Positions 49,646-58,400 of a stretch of 64,000 nt of DNA are shown one piece after another. A program made the translations under genes and the position numbers. The DNA lies in contig NZ_JAUOTO010000010.1 in assembly GCF_030546645.1 (NCBI RefSeq), forward strand, positions 62,001 through 126,000, in the 5' to 3' direction. The DNA comes from Flavitalea plasmicola (GTDB lineage: Bacteria > Bacteroidota > Bacteroidia > Chitinophagales > Chitinophagaceae). A model generated the notes under the pieces. That model made no database searches. It saw only the letters and a list, made by a program, of their open reading frames with translations, and was not told the DNA's origin. Position 1 is the first letter of the stretch, and every line of letters begins with the position of its first letter.

Positions 49646-51973
49646 ATGCCTTCCAGAAGACTAACGATACTTGCCATCATAGCGGTAGCAATCTGCATCG
49701 CTTCCTCGTGCCTGCACAGTGACAAAAATATACAACATACCGAGTCCTTACCGGACATCGTAAGCTATAATTTCAACATCCGCCCCATTCTCTCCGACAA
49801 GTGCTTCAAGTGTCACGGCCCTGATGCCAGTCACCGGCAGGCGAGCCTTCGGCTGGACATCGCCGACAGCGCGTATGCGCCGCTGAAAAATTCGAAAGGG
49901 TTATTTGCCATCGTACCCGGTAAACCCGGCCGGTCAGAACTGGTGAAAAGAGTCACCTCCACCGACCTGACCTATATGATGCCCCCTCCCGATGCACATC
50001 TGGGGATGCTGACTGACTTTGAGAAAAAGCTATTTACCAAATGGATAGAGCAGGGCGCCAAATATGAAAGGCATTGGGCCTTTACGCCCCCTTCCGCGAC
50101 GCCTCTCCCGGAAGTGCGCGACAAGACATGGCCAAAGAACGAGATCGACTATTTTATCCTCCACCGGATGGAATCGGAGGGACTCACGCCGAACCCGCAG
50201 GCCGACAAGGAACGCCTGCTCAAAAGGCTTTGCCTGGATATCACCGGCCTTCCTCCCTCCCTTGAATTGATGGACCGTTTCCTGTCCGGACAGGATGAGC
50301 ATGCTTACGAAAAAATAGTCGACAGTTTGCTGAACACAGCTCAATACGGTGAAAAAATGGCCGTGCATTGGCTGGATGTCGCGCGCTATGCGGACAGCTA
50401 CGGCTACCAGGACGACAATATACGGACACAATGGCCCTGGCGGGACTGGGTGATCCATGCATTCAACGAAAATCTTCCCTACGATCAATTCGTGTCATGG
50501 CAGATCGCAGGCGATATGTTGCCCAATGCGACGAAGGAGCAAATACTGGCCACCGGCTTTTTCCGCAACCACAAATACACGGAAGAGGGTGGGGTCGTCC
50601 CCGAAGAATACCGCATCGAATACCTGGTCGACAAGACCAAGACATACGGGAAAGGCATGCTCGGCGTTACCATCGAATGCGCGCAATGTCACGACCACAA
50701 ATATGATCCTTTTAAGCAAAAGGATTATTACAGCCTGCTGGCTTTCTTCAACAATACCAAAGAGGTCGGCTATGAAGGCGACGTCGGCGTATCGAAACCC
50801 GCCAAGATGCCAAAGCTGTCCATAGACAGCAACGACAGGAAGAATATCCTGTCGTTCATGTACAATAAAGATACGTCGACCCTGTCGGTCTCCGTGATGG
50901 GCGAGCGGGACACGCTCCGGAAAACCTATTTGCTGAACAGGGGCCGCTATGATGCGCCCGGCGCCGAGGTACAACCCAACGCCTTACCTGCCGTCATGAA
51001 GTTCGACACGAGCCAGTACCCGCGCAACAGGCTGGGGCTTGCAAAATGGACCGTCAGCAGGAACAATCCCCTGACGGCAAGGGTCTTTGTCAATCAGCTG
51101 TGGCAGGAATGCTTTGGCAGAGGGATCGTAAAGACCACGGGAGATTTCGGCATGCAGGGCGAGCTGCCCACGCATCCGGCCTTGCTGGACTGGCTGGCAG
51201 TGGACTTCATGGATCATGGATGGAACATAAAAAGGCTGGTGAAACAGATCGTCTTGTCGGCGACCTACCGGCAATCTGCACAAATAACACCTGAAAAACT
51301 GACCCGGGACCCGGAAAATATTTATTTGTCGAGAGGACCGCGCAACAGGCTGCCGGCCGAATTCATAAGAGACCTTGTCTTATCCAGCAGCGGGCTCCTG
51401 GTGCGTACGGTGGGCGGACCCAGCGTAAAGCCTTATCAACCCGACGGACTTTGGGAAGGGGCCACTTCAGGCCGGGGAGTGCTCGCCACCTACCGGCAGG
51501 ACCACCAGGATTCTCTCTACCGGCGCGGTATGTATACATTTATAAAGCTCACCGTCCCGCCGCCCTCCATGGTCATGTTCGATGCCAGCAACCGGGATCA
51601 ATGCGAAGTAAAAAGATTGAAGACCAATACACCCCTGCAGGCTTTGATCATGCTGAACGATCCCACGGTGCTGGAAGCCGCCCGGGTGCTGGCAGAACGA
51701 TTGTCATTGGAGCAGTCAGCGCCGAAGGAAAAAATAACAAAGGCTTTCCGGCTGATCCTTTGCCGCACGCCTGCAGACCAGGAATTAAAGACCTTACTCG
51801 ATTATTACGACCAACAACTGCAGGAATTCACCAGCCGGAAACTGGATGCCCGCAAAACATTGGACGTGGGGGAATACAGACAGGAGCAGCATATCGATGA
51901 GCACAGCGCGGCGGCCCTGATGAAAGTCGCCACCGTATTATACAACCTGGAGGAAACCATCACAAAAACCTGA
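49646..51973 (+). CDS. PSCyt2-type lipoprotein with cytochrome c, DUF1549 and DUF1553 domains
   Basis: A 775-residue putative redox protein. Lipobox SSC (Cys22). A heme c motif CFKCH lies at residues 53-57 (planctomycete-type cytochrome c, followed by GPDASHRQASLRLD). DUF1549 is at about 165-370, with a second CAQCH at 345-349 inside IECAQCHDHKYDPF, a hallmark of this family. DUF1553 is at about 470-730 (NPLTARVFVNQLWQECFGRG, TYRQSAQITPEKL). In Planctomycetota and some Bacteroidota such proteins sit beside DUF1501 and other cytochrome proteins, as here, and often near glycosidases. The biochemical role is not established; electron transfer linked to sugar oxidation is one hypothesis. It is 2 nt upstream of the DUF1501 gene. 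Confidence 0.88.
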   Translation: MPSRRLTILAIIAVAICIASSCLHSDKNIQHTESLPDIVSYNFNIRPILSDKCFKCHGPDASHRQASLRLDIADSAYAPLKNSKGLFAIVPGKPGRSELVKRVTSTDLTYMMPPPDAHLGMLTDFEKKLFTKWIEQGAKYERHWAFTPPSATPLPEVRDKTWPKNEIDYFILHRMESEGLTPNPQADKERLLKRLCLDITGLPPSLELMDRFLSGQDEHAYEKIVDSLLNTAQYGEKMAVHWLDVARYADSYGYQDDNIRTQWPWRDWVIHAFNENLPYDQFVSWQIAGDMLPNATKEQILATGFFRNHKYTEEGGVVPEEYRIEYLVDKTKTYGKGMLGVTIECAQCHDHKYDPFKQKDYYSLLAFFNNTKEVGYEGDVGVSKPAKMPKLSIDSNDRKNILSFMYNKDTSTLSVSVMGERDTLRKTYLLNRGRYDAPGAEVQPNALPAVMKFDTSQYPRNRLGLAKWTVSRNNPLTARVFVNQLWQECFGRGIVKTTGDFGMQGELPTHPALLDWLAVDFMDHGWNIKRLVKQIVLSATYRQSAQITPEKLTRDPENIYLSRGPRNRLPAEFIRDLVLSSSGLLVRTVGGPSVKPYQPDGLWEGATSGRGVLATYRQDHQDSLYRRGMYTFIKLTVPPPSMVMFDASNRDQCEVKRLKTNTPLQALIMLNDPTVLEAARVLAERLSLEQSAPKEKITKAFRLILCRTPADQELKTLLDYYDQQLQEFTSRKLDARKTLDVGEYRQEQHIDEHSAAALMKVATVLYNLEETITKT

Positions 51974-51975
51974 CA

Positions 51976-53427
51976 GTGCATATGGAAAAAGAGATCATAG
52001 AGCACGCCCTTCATATCAACCGACGCAAGTTCCTGTCCAGGCTGAGCCTTGGCATCGGCAGCATTGCCCTGGGCTCCCTGCTTATCCCCGATCTGTTCAA
52101 GGGCGGAGAGGAAGAGGCTGCTATCACAGGCCTTCCCCATTTCGCTCCCCGTGCTAAACGCATCATCTATCTTTTTCAGAACGGGGCGCCGTCACAACTG
52201 GACCTCTTTGATTATAAGCCCCTGCTCCAGAAGATGCAGGGAGAAGACCTGCCTGCCTCCATCCGGCAGGGTCAGCGGCTCACGGGCATGACGGCCGACC
52301 AGGCGAAGTTCCCGTTGGCAGGTACGGTGTTTCAATTTTCTCAGTATGGACAATCAAGGGCATGGCTTAGCGAGCTTTTACCCCATACTGCCCGGGTGGT
52401 GGACGACATCTGTTTCATAAAAACCATGTACACCGAGGCCATCAACCATGATCCCGCGCTGACATTTTTCCAGACAGGAGCGCAGCAGGGCAATCGTCCC
52501 AGCATGGGCTCCTGGCTTAGCTACGGTCTCGGCAGCGAAAATAAGAACCTCCCCTCTTTTTGCGTGCTGCTTTCAAAAGGAAAAGGGAATGGCCAGGGGG
52601 TATATTCCAAACTATGGTCAAATGGATTCTTAGATTCCATCTACCAGGGCGTCCAGTTCAGCAGCGGGGAAAATCCAGTACTGTACCTGAATGACCCCGC
52701 TTCCATTACCCGGCAGGACAGGAGAAAGATGCTCGACCAGATCGCCGCGCTGAACGATCAGTCCTATAAAGCATTCGGCGACCCCGAGATCGCCACCAAG
52801 ATCCAGCAGTATGAAATGGCTTACCGGATGCAGACCATCGTGCCTGAGATCACAGACACATCCAAAGAACCTGAAGATACGCTGAAGCTTTACGGACCCG
52901 AATGCCTGGTGCCAGGCACCTTTGCAGCCAATTGCCTGCTGGCAAGGAAACTATCCGAGAGCGGTGTTCGATTCGTTCAGCTCTACCACCAGGGATGGGA
53001 TGGACACAACAACCTTCCCGGGGAGATAAAGGGGCAGGCCAAAGATGTGGACCAGGCTTCCGCCGCGTTGATCACCGACCTCAAGCAACGGGGTTTGCTG
53101 GATGAGACATTGATCATCTGGGGCGGAGAGTTCGGAAGGACGAATTATTGCCAGGGTAAGCTGACAAAGGATAGTTATGGCCGTGACCATCATCCCCGCT
53201 GTTTCACGGTCTGGATGGCCGGCGGAGGCGTGCGGCCCGGCGTATACGGCGAGACCGATGATTTCGGTTACAACATCGCCAAAGACCCCGTTCACGTACA
53301 TGATTTTCACGCAACCATTCTCTATTTAATGGGATTGGACCATGAAAAGCTTACATTCAAGCACCAGGGACGGCGCTACCGGCTGACGGATGTGGCAGGC
53401 AAGGTGGTCAACGGATTGATTGCTTAA
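51976..53427 (+). CDS. DUF1501 protein with twin-arginine signal
   Basis: A 483-residue exported protein of the DUF1501 family, a fold related to alkaline phosphatase/sulfatase enzymes. Near the N-terminus is the Tat signal INRRKFLSRLSLGIGSIALG, with possible start 51976 or 51982 (6 nt later). The family segments FQNGAPSQLDLFDYKP, EAINHDPALTFFQTGAQQ and GWDGHNNLPGEIKG are visible, as is GEFGRTNYC near residue 388, with the C-terminal YLMGLDHEKLTFKHQGRRY. Several His and Asp residues could bind metal, but the catalytic role of DUF1501 is unproven. It is cotranscribed with the PSCyt2-type cytochrome before and the membrane cytochrome after. Tat export suggests a cofactor or folded state. Confidence 0.88.
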   Translation: MHMEKEIIEHALHINRRKFLSRLSLGIGSIALGSLLIPDLFKGGEEEAAITGLPHFAPRAKRIIYLFQNGAPSQLDLFDYKPLLQKMQGEDLPASIRQGQRLTGMTADQAKFPLAGTVFQFSQYGQSRAWLSELLPHTARVVDDICFIKTMYTEAINHDPALTFFQTGAQQGNRPSMGSWLSYGLGSENKNLPSFCVLLSKGKGNGQGVYSKLWSNGFLDSIYQGVQFSSGENPVLYLNDPASITRQDRRKMLDQIAALNDQSYKAFGDPEIATKIQQYEMAYRMQTIVPEITDTSKEPEDTLKLYGPECLVPGTFAANCLLARKLSESGVRFVQLYHQGWDGHNNLPGEIKGQAKDVDQASAALITDLKQRGLLDETLIIWGGEFGRTNYCQGKLTKDSYGRDHHPRCFTVWMAGGGVRPGVYGETDDFGYNIAKDPVHVHDFHATILYLMGLDHEKLTFKHQGRRYRLTDVAGKVVNGLIA

Positions 53428-53435
53428 CGACACAC

Positions 53436-55661
53436 ATGAACTGGAAAAATATGCTCAGCGGCCTGACATTGGCCGCCAACTGTCTTCTTTGTTTTTTCCT
53501 GCTTTTCTATGACCGCCTGGTCGTACCTTCCTTTCTGCAGGTGATGGGACGGGCGCATCCCCTGTTCCTACATTTTCCCATCGTTCTGTTTGCTTTGTTC
53601 ATCATCTGGATATGGGTCATTCCAAAGCAACGGTTGCATGCTGTTGGTTTGTCGGATGAAGTCGGCGAATGGCTGCTGCTGTCGGTGGCTTTTACTTCCG
53701 CCATCACCGCGTTGATGGGTGTCCTTCTTTCAAGGGAACCGGGCTATAACGAAGAATCTCTCTGGTTGCATAAATGGAGCGGCGCCTGTCTGTCATTCAT
53801 CGTTTTTGTATGGTATTTGTTTCACCGGCGGCTGAACAGGTCGCGGCCGTCATTGGCGGCAGTAAGCCTGACAAGCCTCCTGCTATTGGTCATTGCCGGC
53901 CACCAGGGGGCGACCATCACGCATGGAGATAATTTCTTGCTGGCCCCCGTGTATAAGGACCGGGCAAAGGAAAAAGTGCCGTTCGACGAAGCCATCGTTT
54001 TTCGTGACATGGTGCAGCCCGTCCTGGATGCAAAATGCCTGGGCTGCCACAACAGCGGCAAGGCAAAGGGCGGACTGGTGATGACCACGCCGGAGCTGCT
54101 GCTCAAAGGAGGCAGGAACGGCCCGGTGCTCGATACGTCCGATGCCAATATGAGCCTGTTATTACAACGCATTCACCTGCCGGAAGAGGACCGCAAGCAT
54201 ATGCCGCCAAGAGGCCGGCCGCAACTGAATGACCAGGAGATGGCCGTTTTATATAATTGGATCAGGCGGGGAGCGAGCTTCACCGTGAAAGTGGATTCGC
54301 TGGAGCCGACAGATACCTTGCGGACCATCGCAAGCAATATTTTCAGGACTTCCGGGGATCAGGAAACGTATGACTTCGCCGCAGCCGGCGAGGAAAAGGT
54401 CCGGCAGTTGAATACGGACTACCGGGCGGTGTATCCACTGGCAACGGGCTCCCCGGCCGTTGCCGCCGACTTTTTCGGCGCGTCTTTTTATAAGCCCGGC
54501 CAGCTGAAAGACCTGCTCGCGATAAAGACGCAGCTGGTCTCTTTAAACCTGACCCGCATGCCTGTCACCGACGATGAGCTGTCCGTCATCGGCCAGTTTG
54601 CCAACCTGCGGGAACTGGATCTCTCATTCACGCGGATCACGGGGCGCACCCTGTCGGCCCTGGAAAAACTTCACCACCTCAAACGCATTTCGCTGACCAA
54701 TACAACCGTGCGCCGGGAGGATATTGCTAAATTGCTTGTGCTGAAGGAGCTTCGTCAGATCTACGTCTGGAACGCAGGCCTGAGCTTCGCCGACGCAAAT
54801 GAGCTGAAGCGGAAATACCCCATGCTGGATATCCAGACAGGCGCCCGCACGGATACAATGTCCCTGAAAATAAATCCACCCCTCAATCAGACCAGCGCAC
54901 AGGTGATCAGCGATACGCCCATCCAGCTACGGCTCAAGCACTTCGTTCCGGGCACAACGATCCGCTATACCCTGGACGGCACGGACCCGGACAGCCTTCA
55001 CTCGATGGTGTACGATGGCCGGACGTTCATCGACAGCCAGGTGCTGATGAAGGCGCGGGCCTTCCGGAAAGGATGGCGTCCCAGTGAAGTGGTCCAGGCA
55101 CAGTTCTACCGCGCGACCTTTAAACCCGACACGATCATCCTGATGACGCCCGCCGATTCATCCTATATGGGAAAGGGGGGAACGACCCTGAAAGACCTGC
55201 AGAAAGGATCGCAGAATTTCGGGGACGGCAAATGGATCGCCTTCCGGCGCAATCGAATGGAATGTATGCTGCAATTCTCAAAACCCGTACGCACGCGGAG
55301 CATTACGGTCAGCTCCCTGGTCAATGTAGGCGCGATGATCTTCCCTCCAAAGAACATCCGTATCATGGGGGGAAATGATCCTTCGAACCTACGGTTGCTC
55401 TATCAGCTCGCTCCCCCCGCGGATACGCTGCTTACCTCCAATTATCTCATTCCCTATGAATGTAAATTCCCGCCCGTCTCGGCTAAATATATCCGGGTAA
55501 TAGTAGAACCCGTCGGCAAACTGCCGGTGTCCATGCTGCCGTCACAGCCGGCGCCACCGAAAAAAGATGAAAAGGCGCCGTCACTGGCACAGAAAAAGGA
55601 AAAACCAAAGCCGGCGAATGACAAAGGGTGGTTCTTTGTCGATGAGCTGTTTGTGAATTAA
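53436..55661 (+). CDS. Membrane cytochrome c with LRR, hexosaminidase-C-like and discoidin-like modules
   Basis: A 741-residue mosaic protein. About four membrane helices lie within residues 8-155 (DUF2231-like, with RAHPLFLHFPIVLFAL histidines 41 and 46). A heme c motif CLGCH at 201-205 is followed by NSGKAKGGL (PSCyt1-type). Leucine-rich repeats occupy about 360-460 (LVSLNLTRMPV, LRELDLSFTRI, LKRISLTNTTV). A chitobiase/hexosaminidase-C-like strand module covers 490-560 (GTTIRYTLDGTDPD). A discoidin-like sandwich follows (about 590-700) and a Lys/Pro-rich tail. Histidines 41 and 46 could bind a second heme. It closes the three-gene cytochrome/DUF1501 unit. The domain series is unusual but known in Planctomycetota-like gene clusters; its function is unknown. 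Confidence 0.83.
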   Translation: MNWKNMLSGLTLAANCLLCFFLLFYDRLVVPSFLQVMGRAHPLFLHFPIVLFALFIIWIWVIPKQRLHAVGLSDEVGEWLLLSVAFTSAITALMGVLLSREPGYNEESLWLHKWSGACLSFIVFVWYLFHRRLNRSRPSLAAVSLTSLLLLVIAGHQGATITHGDNFLLAPVYKDRAKEKVPFDEAIVFRDMVQPVLDAKCLGCHNSGKAKGGLVMTTPELLLKGGRNGPVLDTSDANMSLLLQRIHLPEEDRKHMPPRGRPQLNDQEMAVLYNWIRRGASFTVKVDSLEPTDTLRTIASNIFRTSGDQETYDFAAAGEEKVRQLNTDYRAVYPLATGSPAVAADFFGASFYKPGQLKDLLAIKTQLVSLNLTRMPVTDDELSVIGQFANLRELDLSFTRITGRTLSALEKLHHLKRISLTNTTVRREDIAKLLVLKELRQIYVWNAGLSFADANELKRKYPMLDIQTGARTDTMSLKINPPLNQTSAQVISDTPIQLRLKHFVPGTTIRYTLDGTDPDSLHSMVYDGRTFIDSQVLMKARAFRKGWRPSEVVQAQFYRATFKPDTIILMTPADSSYMGKGGTTLKDLQKGSQNFGDGKWIAFRRNRMECMLQFSKPVRTRSITVSSLVNVGAMIFPPKNIRIMGGNDPSNLRLLYQLAPPADTLLTSNYLIPYECKFPPVSAKYIRVIVEPVGKLPVSMLPSQPAPPKKDEKAPSLAQKKEKPKPANDKGWFFVDELFVN

Positions 55662-55703
55662 GGGAGTCGCCGGGGCAGGGAGGTACAGGATGGATCATCC
55701 ACG

Positions 55704-55721
55704 TAAGATGTCCTATCTTAG
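55704..55721 (+). promoter_or_regulatory. TAAGAT...ATCTTA repeat and -7-like element before the GH78 gene
   Basis: TAAGAT (55704-55709) and ATCTTA (55715-55720) form a 6-bp inverted repeat. TATCTTAG (55714-55721) resembles the -7 element but differs at the seventh position. It lies 6 nt before the ATG at 55728, so a promoter here would give a near leaderless transcript. Confidence 0.25.
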
Positions 55722-55727
55722 GGCCCT

Positions 55728-58394
55728 ATGATGCGAACCATATTCCTCTTTACGCTGGGTAATTTGCTTTCCAGCCTGGCGCCGGCCGCCACACCTCCCT
55801 GTCAGCCTGTTTTTCTTCGCTGCGAATACTTGCAGCAACCGCTGGGGATCGACGCTCCGCATCCCCGCCTGTCCTGGCAGCTGGAAGACCACCGGCCCGG
55901 CGCTTTGCAGAAAGCATATGTCGTCACCGTAGGCACGGATTCCCTGGCCCTTGCCGGTGGCGCCACCGGCAGCTGGTCCACGGGCCGCCGCGATTCCCCC
56001 GACCAGCTGACGTCCTATGAAGGTCCCGCCCTGCAGCCTTTCACCCGCTACTACTGGCGGGTGGACATATGGGGTAAGGATGGCGTACGTGCCGCCGGTC
56101 CCATCGCGTCCTTCGAGACGGGCATGATGGATGCCGCCAGCTGGAAAGGCGCCTGGATCAGCGATTCGCGTGACAGGGACCTGCGTCGCGCCCCTTATTT
56201 CAGGAAAGGTTTTGTCACTACGAAAAAGATCCGCTCAGCACGGGCCTATATAGCCGCCGCCGGCTTGTACGAACTGTATATCAATGGAAAAAAAATAGGC
56301 GATCACCGCCTGGACCCGATGTACACCCGCTTTGACCGGCGCAATCTCTATGTCACCTATGACGTCACTGGAAATATACAGTCTGGCGATAATGTCGTCG
56401 GCGTCCTGCTGGGCAATGGCTGGTACAACCACCAGTCCACTGCCGTATGGTATTTTCATGAGGCTCCCTGGCGGAGCCGGCCCTCTTTTTGCCTCGACAT
56501 CCGTGTGACCTACGAGGACGGCTCGATGGAGACCATCTCCTCCGATCGGGGCTGGAAGACAGCGCTCAGTCCCATCGTCCTCAACAGCATCTACACGGGT
56601 GAGCATGTCGACGATCGCCTGGAGCAGGCTGGCTGGAACAACACCGGCTTTGCCGACAGCGCATGGAAAGAAGTGATCTATCGTCCCGTGCCGTCTTCCA
56701 ATGTGGTCTCCCAATCCATGCATCCCATCCGCCAGGTGGAAGAGATCCGCCCCGTGTCCGTCAAACACCCCGGCGATTCCGTCTGGGTATTCGACCTGGG
56801 AAGGAATATCGCCGGCGTCAGCCGCCTTCAGGTGCATGGTCCTGCGGGGACAAAGCTGGTGTTGAAACATGGCGAACGCCTCTATCCCAATGGAAGGGTG
56901 GACCAGTCGAATATCTCCGTACACTATCGTCCCACGGATGACACCGATCCATTCGGCACCGACATCTATACGCTCAATGGGAAAGGAGAAGAGGAATTTA
57001 TGCCCCGCTTCAACTACAAGGGGTTCCAGTATGTGGAGATCATCACTGCTCCCGGCATCCAGCTGACGAAAGAAAGCCTGACAGCTTATTTCATGCATAG
57101 CGATGTGCCGCCCGTGGGCAGGATCAGCTCTTCCAACCCGGTGCTGGACAAGATCTGGAAGGCCACGAACAACTCCTATTTATCCAATCTTTTCGGCTAT
57201 CCCACCGATTGCCCCCAGCGGGAAAAGAACGGGTGGACGGGAGATGCCCACATCGCTTCCGAGACCGGCCTCTACAATTTCGATGGCATCACCATCTATG
57301 AGAAATGGCTGGCCGACCATCGGGACGAACAGCAGCCCAATGGCGTACTGCCCTCCATCATTCCCACCGGCGGCTGGGGCTATGAATGGGGCAACGGTCC
57401 GGACTGGACCAGCACCATCGCCATCATTCCCTGGAATATCTATCTCTTTTACGGTGATAAGAAATTATTGACGGACTGCTACGATAACATCCGCCGCTAT
57501 GTGGACCATATCACGGATATCAGTCCCTCGGGGCTTACCACATGGGGGCTGGGAGACTGGATACCCGTCAGCACAAAGCCGCCGGTGATCTTCACCTCTT
57601 CGGTTTATTATTATGTGGATGCCAGCATTCTTGCCAGGGCAGCTGCATTGCTGGGTAAGTCGGAGGACCAGGCAAAGTATACGGCCCTGGCCGAAAAGAT
57701 CAAAACGGCCTTTAACGAAAAGTTCCTGGTCCCCGCCACGGGTAGCTATGGCCAGGGCATGCAGACGGAGCTGGCCATGCCCCTGTATTGGGGACTTGTC
57801 CCGGAGGATATGAAAAACAAGGTGGCCGGCAACCTGGCGGCGAAAGTAGCGGCCGACGGCAATCATCTCAATGTGGGATTGCTGGGAACCAAGGCGCTCC
57901 TGGGAGCGCTGAGTGAGAACGGATATGCCGATGTGGCCTACCGCATCGCGTCCAGCGAGACATTCCCGTCCTGGGGATGGTGGATCGTGAATGGTGCTAC
58001 TACGCTATATGAGAACTGGCCCATCGATGCAAAGAGCGATATTTCGTTAAACCATATCATGTTCGGCGAGATAGGAGCGTGGATGTATAAAGGACTGGCC
58101 GGCATCCTGCCCGATCCTGCACAGCCGGGATTCAAGCATGTGCTCCTGCGTCCGCATTTTGTAAAGGGGCTGGACAGGTTCGAGGCTTCGCATGAATGTC
58201 CTTACGGGACGATCAGTTCGTCCTGGAAGCGCGAAGGGAGTGTCATCGTCTACAAGGCAGTGATCCCGCCCAATACGTCGGCGACCTTGCAATTGCCGGG
58301 GCAGGCGGCCATTCCGGGCGTGCAACCTGGTCAGCCGGCGCAGGTGATCGAGCTGGGGGCGGGGGAGTATACCTATAAAGTGAAGGTACAGTAA
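55728..58394 (+). CDS. GH78 alpha-L-rhamnosidase, exported
   Basis: An 888-residue inverting alpha-L-rhamnosidase. Signal peptide to about residue 21 (LAPAAT). The domains follow the GH78 pattern: an N-terminal beta-sandwich (PVFLRCEYLQQPLGIDAPHP), a second sandwich with RKGFVTTKKIRSARAYIAA and GLYELYINGKKIGDHRLDP, a (alpha/alpha)6 barrel, and a C-terminal sandwich. The catalytic motif is at 494-506: DCPQREKNGWTGDAH, with Glu499 as the expected general acid, and Asp494 and Asp506. The general base glutamate would be in WPIDAKSDISLNH or nearby and is not assigned. It acts on terminal alpha-rhamnose of plant or microbial glycans and flavonoid glycosides. It follows the cytochrome trio by 66 nt and is convergent with the FtsX gene downstream. 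Confidence 0.93.
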   Translation: MMRTIFLFTLGNLLSSLAPAATPPCQPVFLRCEYLQQPLGIDAPHPRLSWQLEDHRPGALQKAYVVTVGTDSLALAGGATGSWSTGRRDSPDQLTSYEGPALQPFTRYYWRVDIWGKDGVRAAGPIASFETGMMDAASWKGAWISDSRDRDLRRAPYFRKGFVTTKKIRSARAYIAAAGLYELYINGKKIGDHRLDPMYTRFDRRNLYVTYDVTGNIQSGDNVVGVLLGNGWYNHQSTAVWYFHEAPWRSRPSFCLDIRVTYEDGSMETISSDRGWKTALSPIVLNSIYTGEHVDDRLEQAGWNNTGFADSAWKEVIYRPVPSSNVVSQSMHPIRQVEEIRPVSVKHPGDSVWVFDLGRNIAGVSRLQVHGPAGTKLVLKHGERLYPNGRVDQSNISVHYRPTDDTDPFGTDIYTLNGKGEEEFMPRFNYKGFQYVEIITAPGIQLTKESLTAYFMHSDVPPVGRISSSNPVLDKIWKATNNSYLSNLFGYPTDCPQREKNGWTGDAHIASETGLYNFDGITIYEKWLADHRDEQQPNGVLPSIIPTGGWGYEWGNGPDWTSTIAIIPWNIYLFYGDKKLLTDCYDNIRRYVDHITDISPSGLTTWGLGDWIPVSTKPPVIFTSSVYYYVDASILARAAALLGKSEDQAKYTALAEKIKTAFNEKFLVPATGSYGQGMQTELAMPLYWGLVPEDMKNKVAGNLAAKVAADGNHLNVGLLGTKALLGALSENGYADVAYRIASSETFPSWGWWIVNGATTLYENWPIDAKSDISLNHIMFGEIGAWMYKGLAGILPDPAQPGFKHVLLRPHFVKGLDRFEASHECPYGTISSSWKREGSVIVYKAVIPPNTSATLQLPGQAAIPGVQPGQPAQVIELGAGEYTYKVKVQ

Positions 58395-58400
58395 GTGCAC

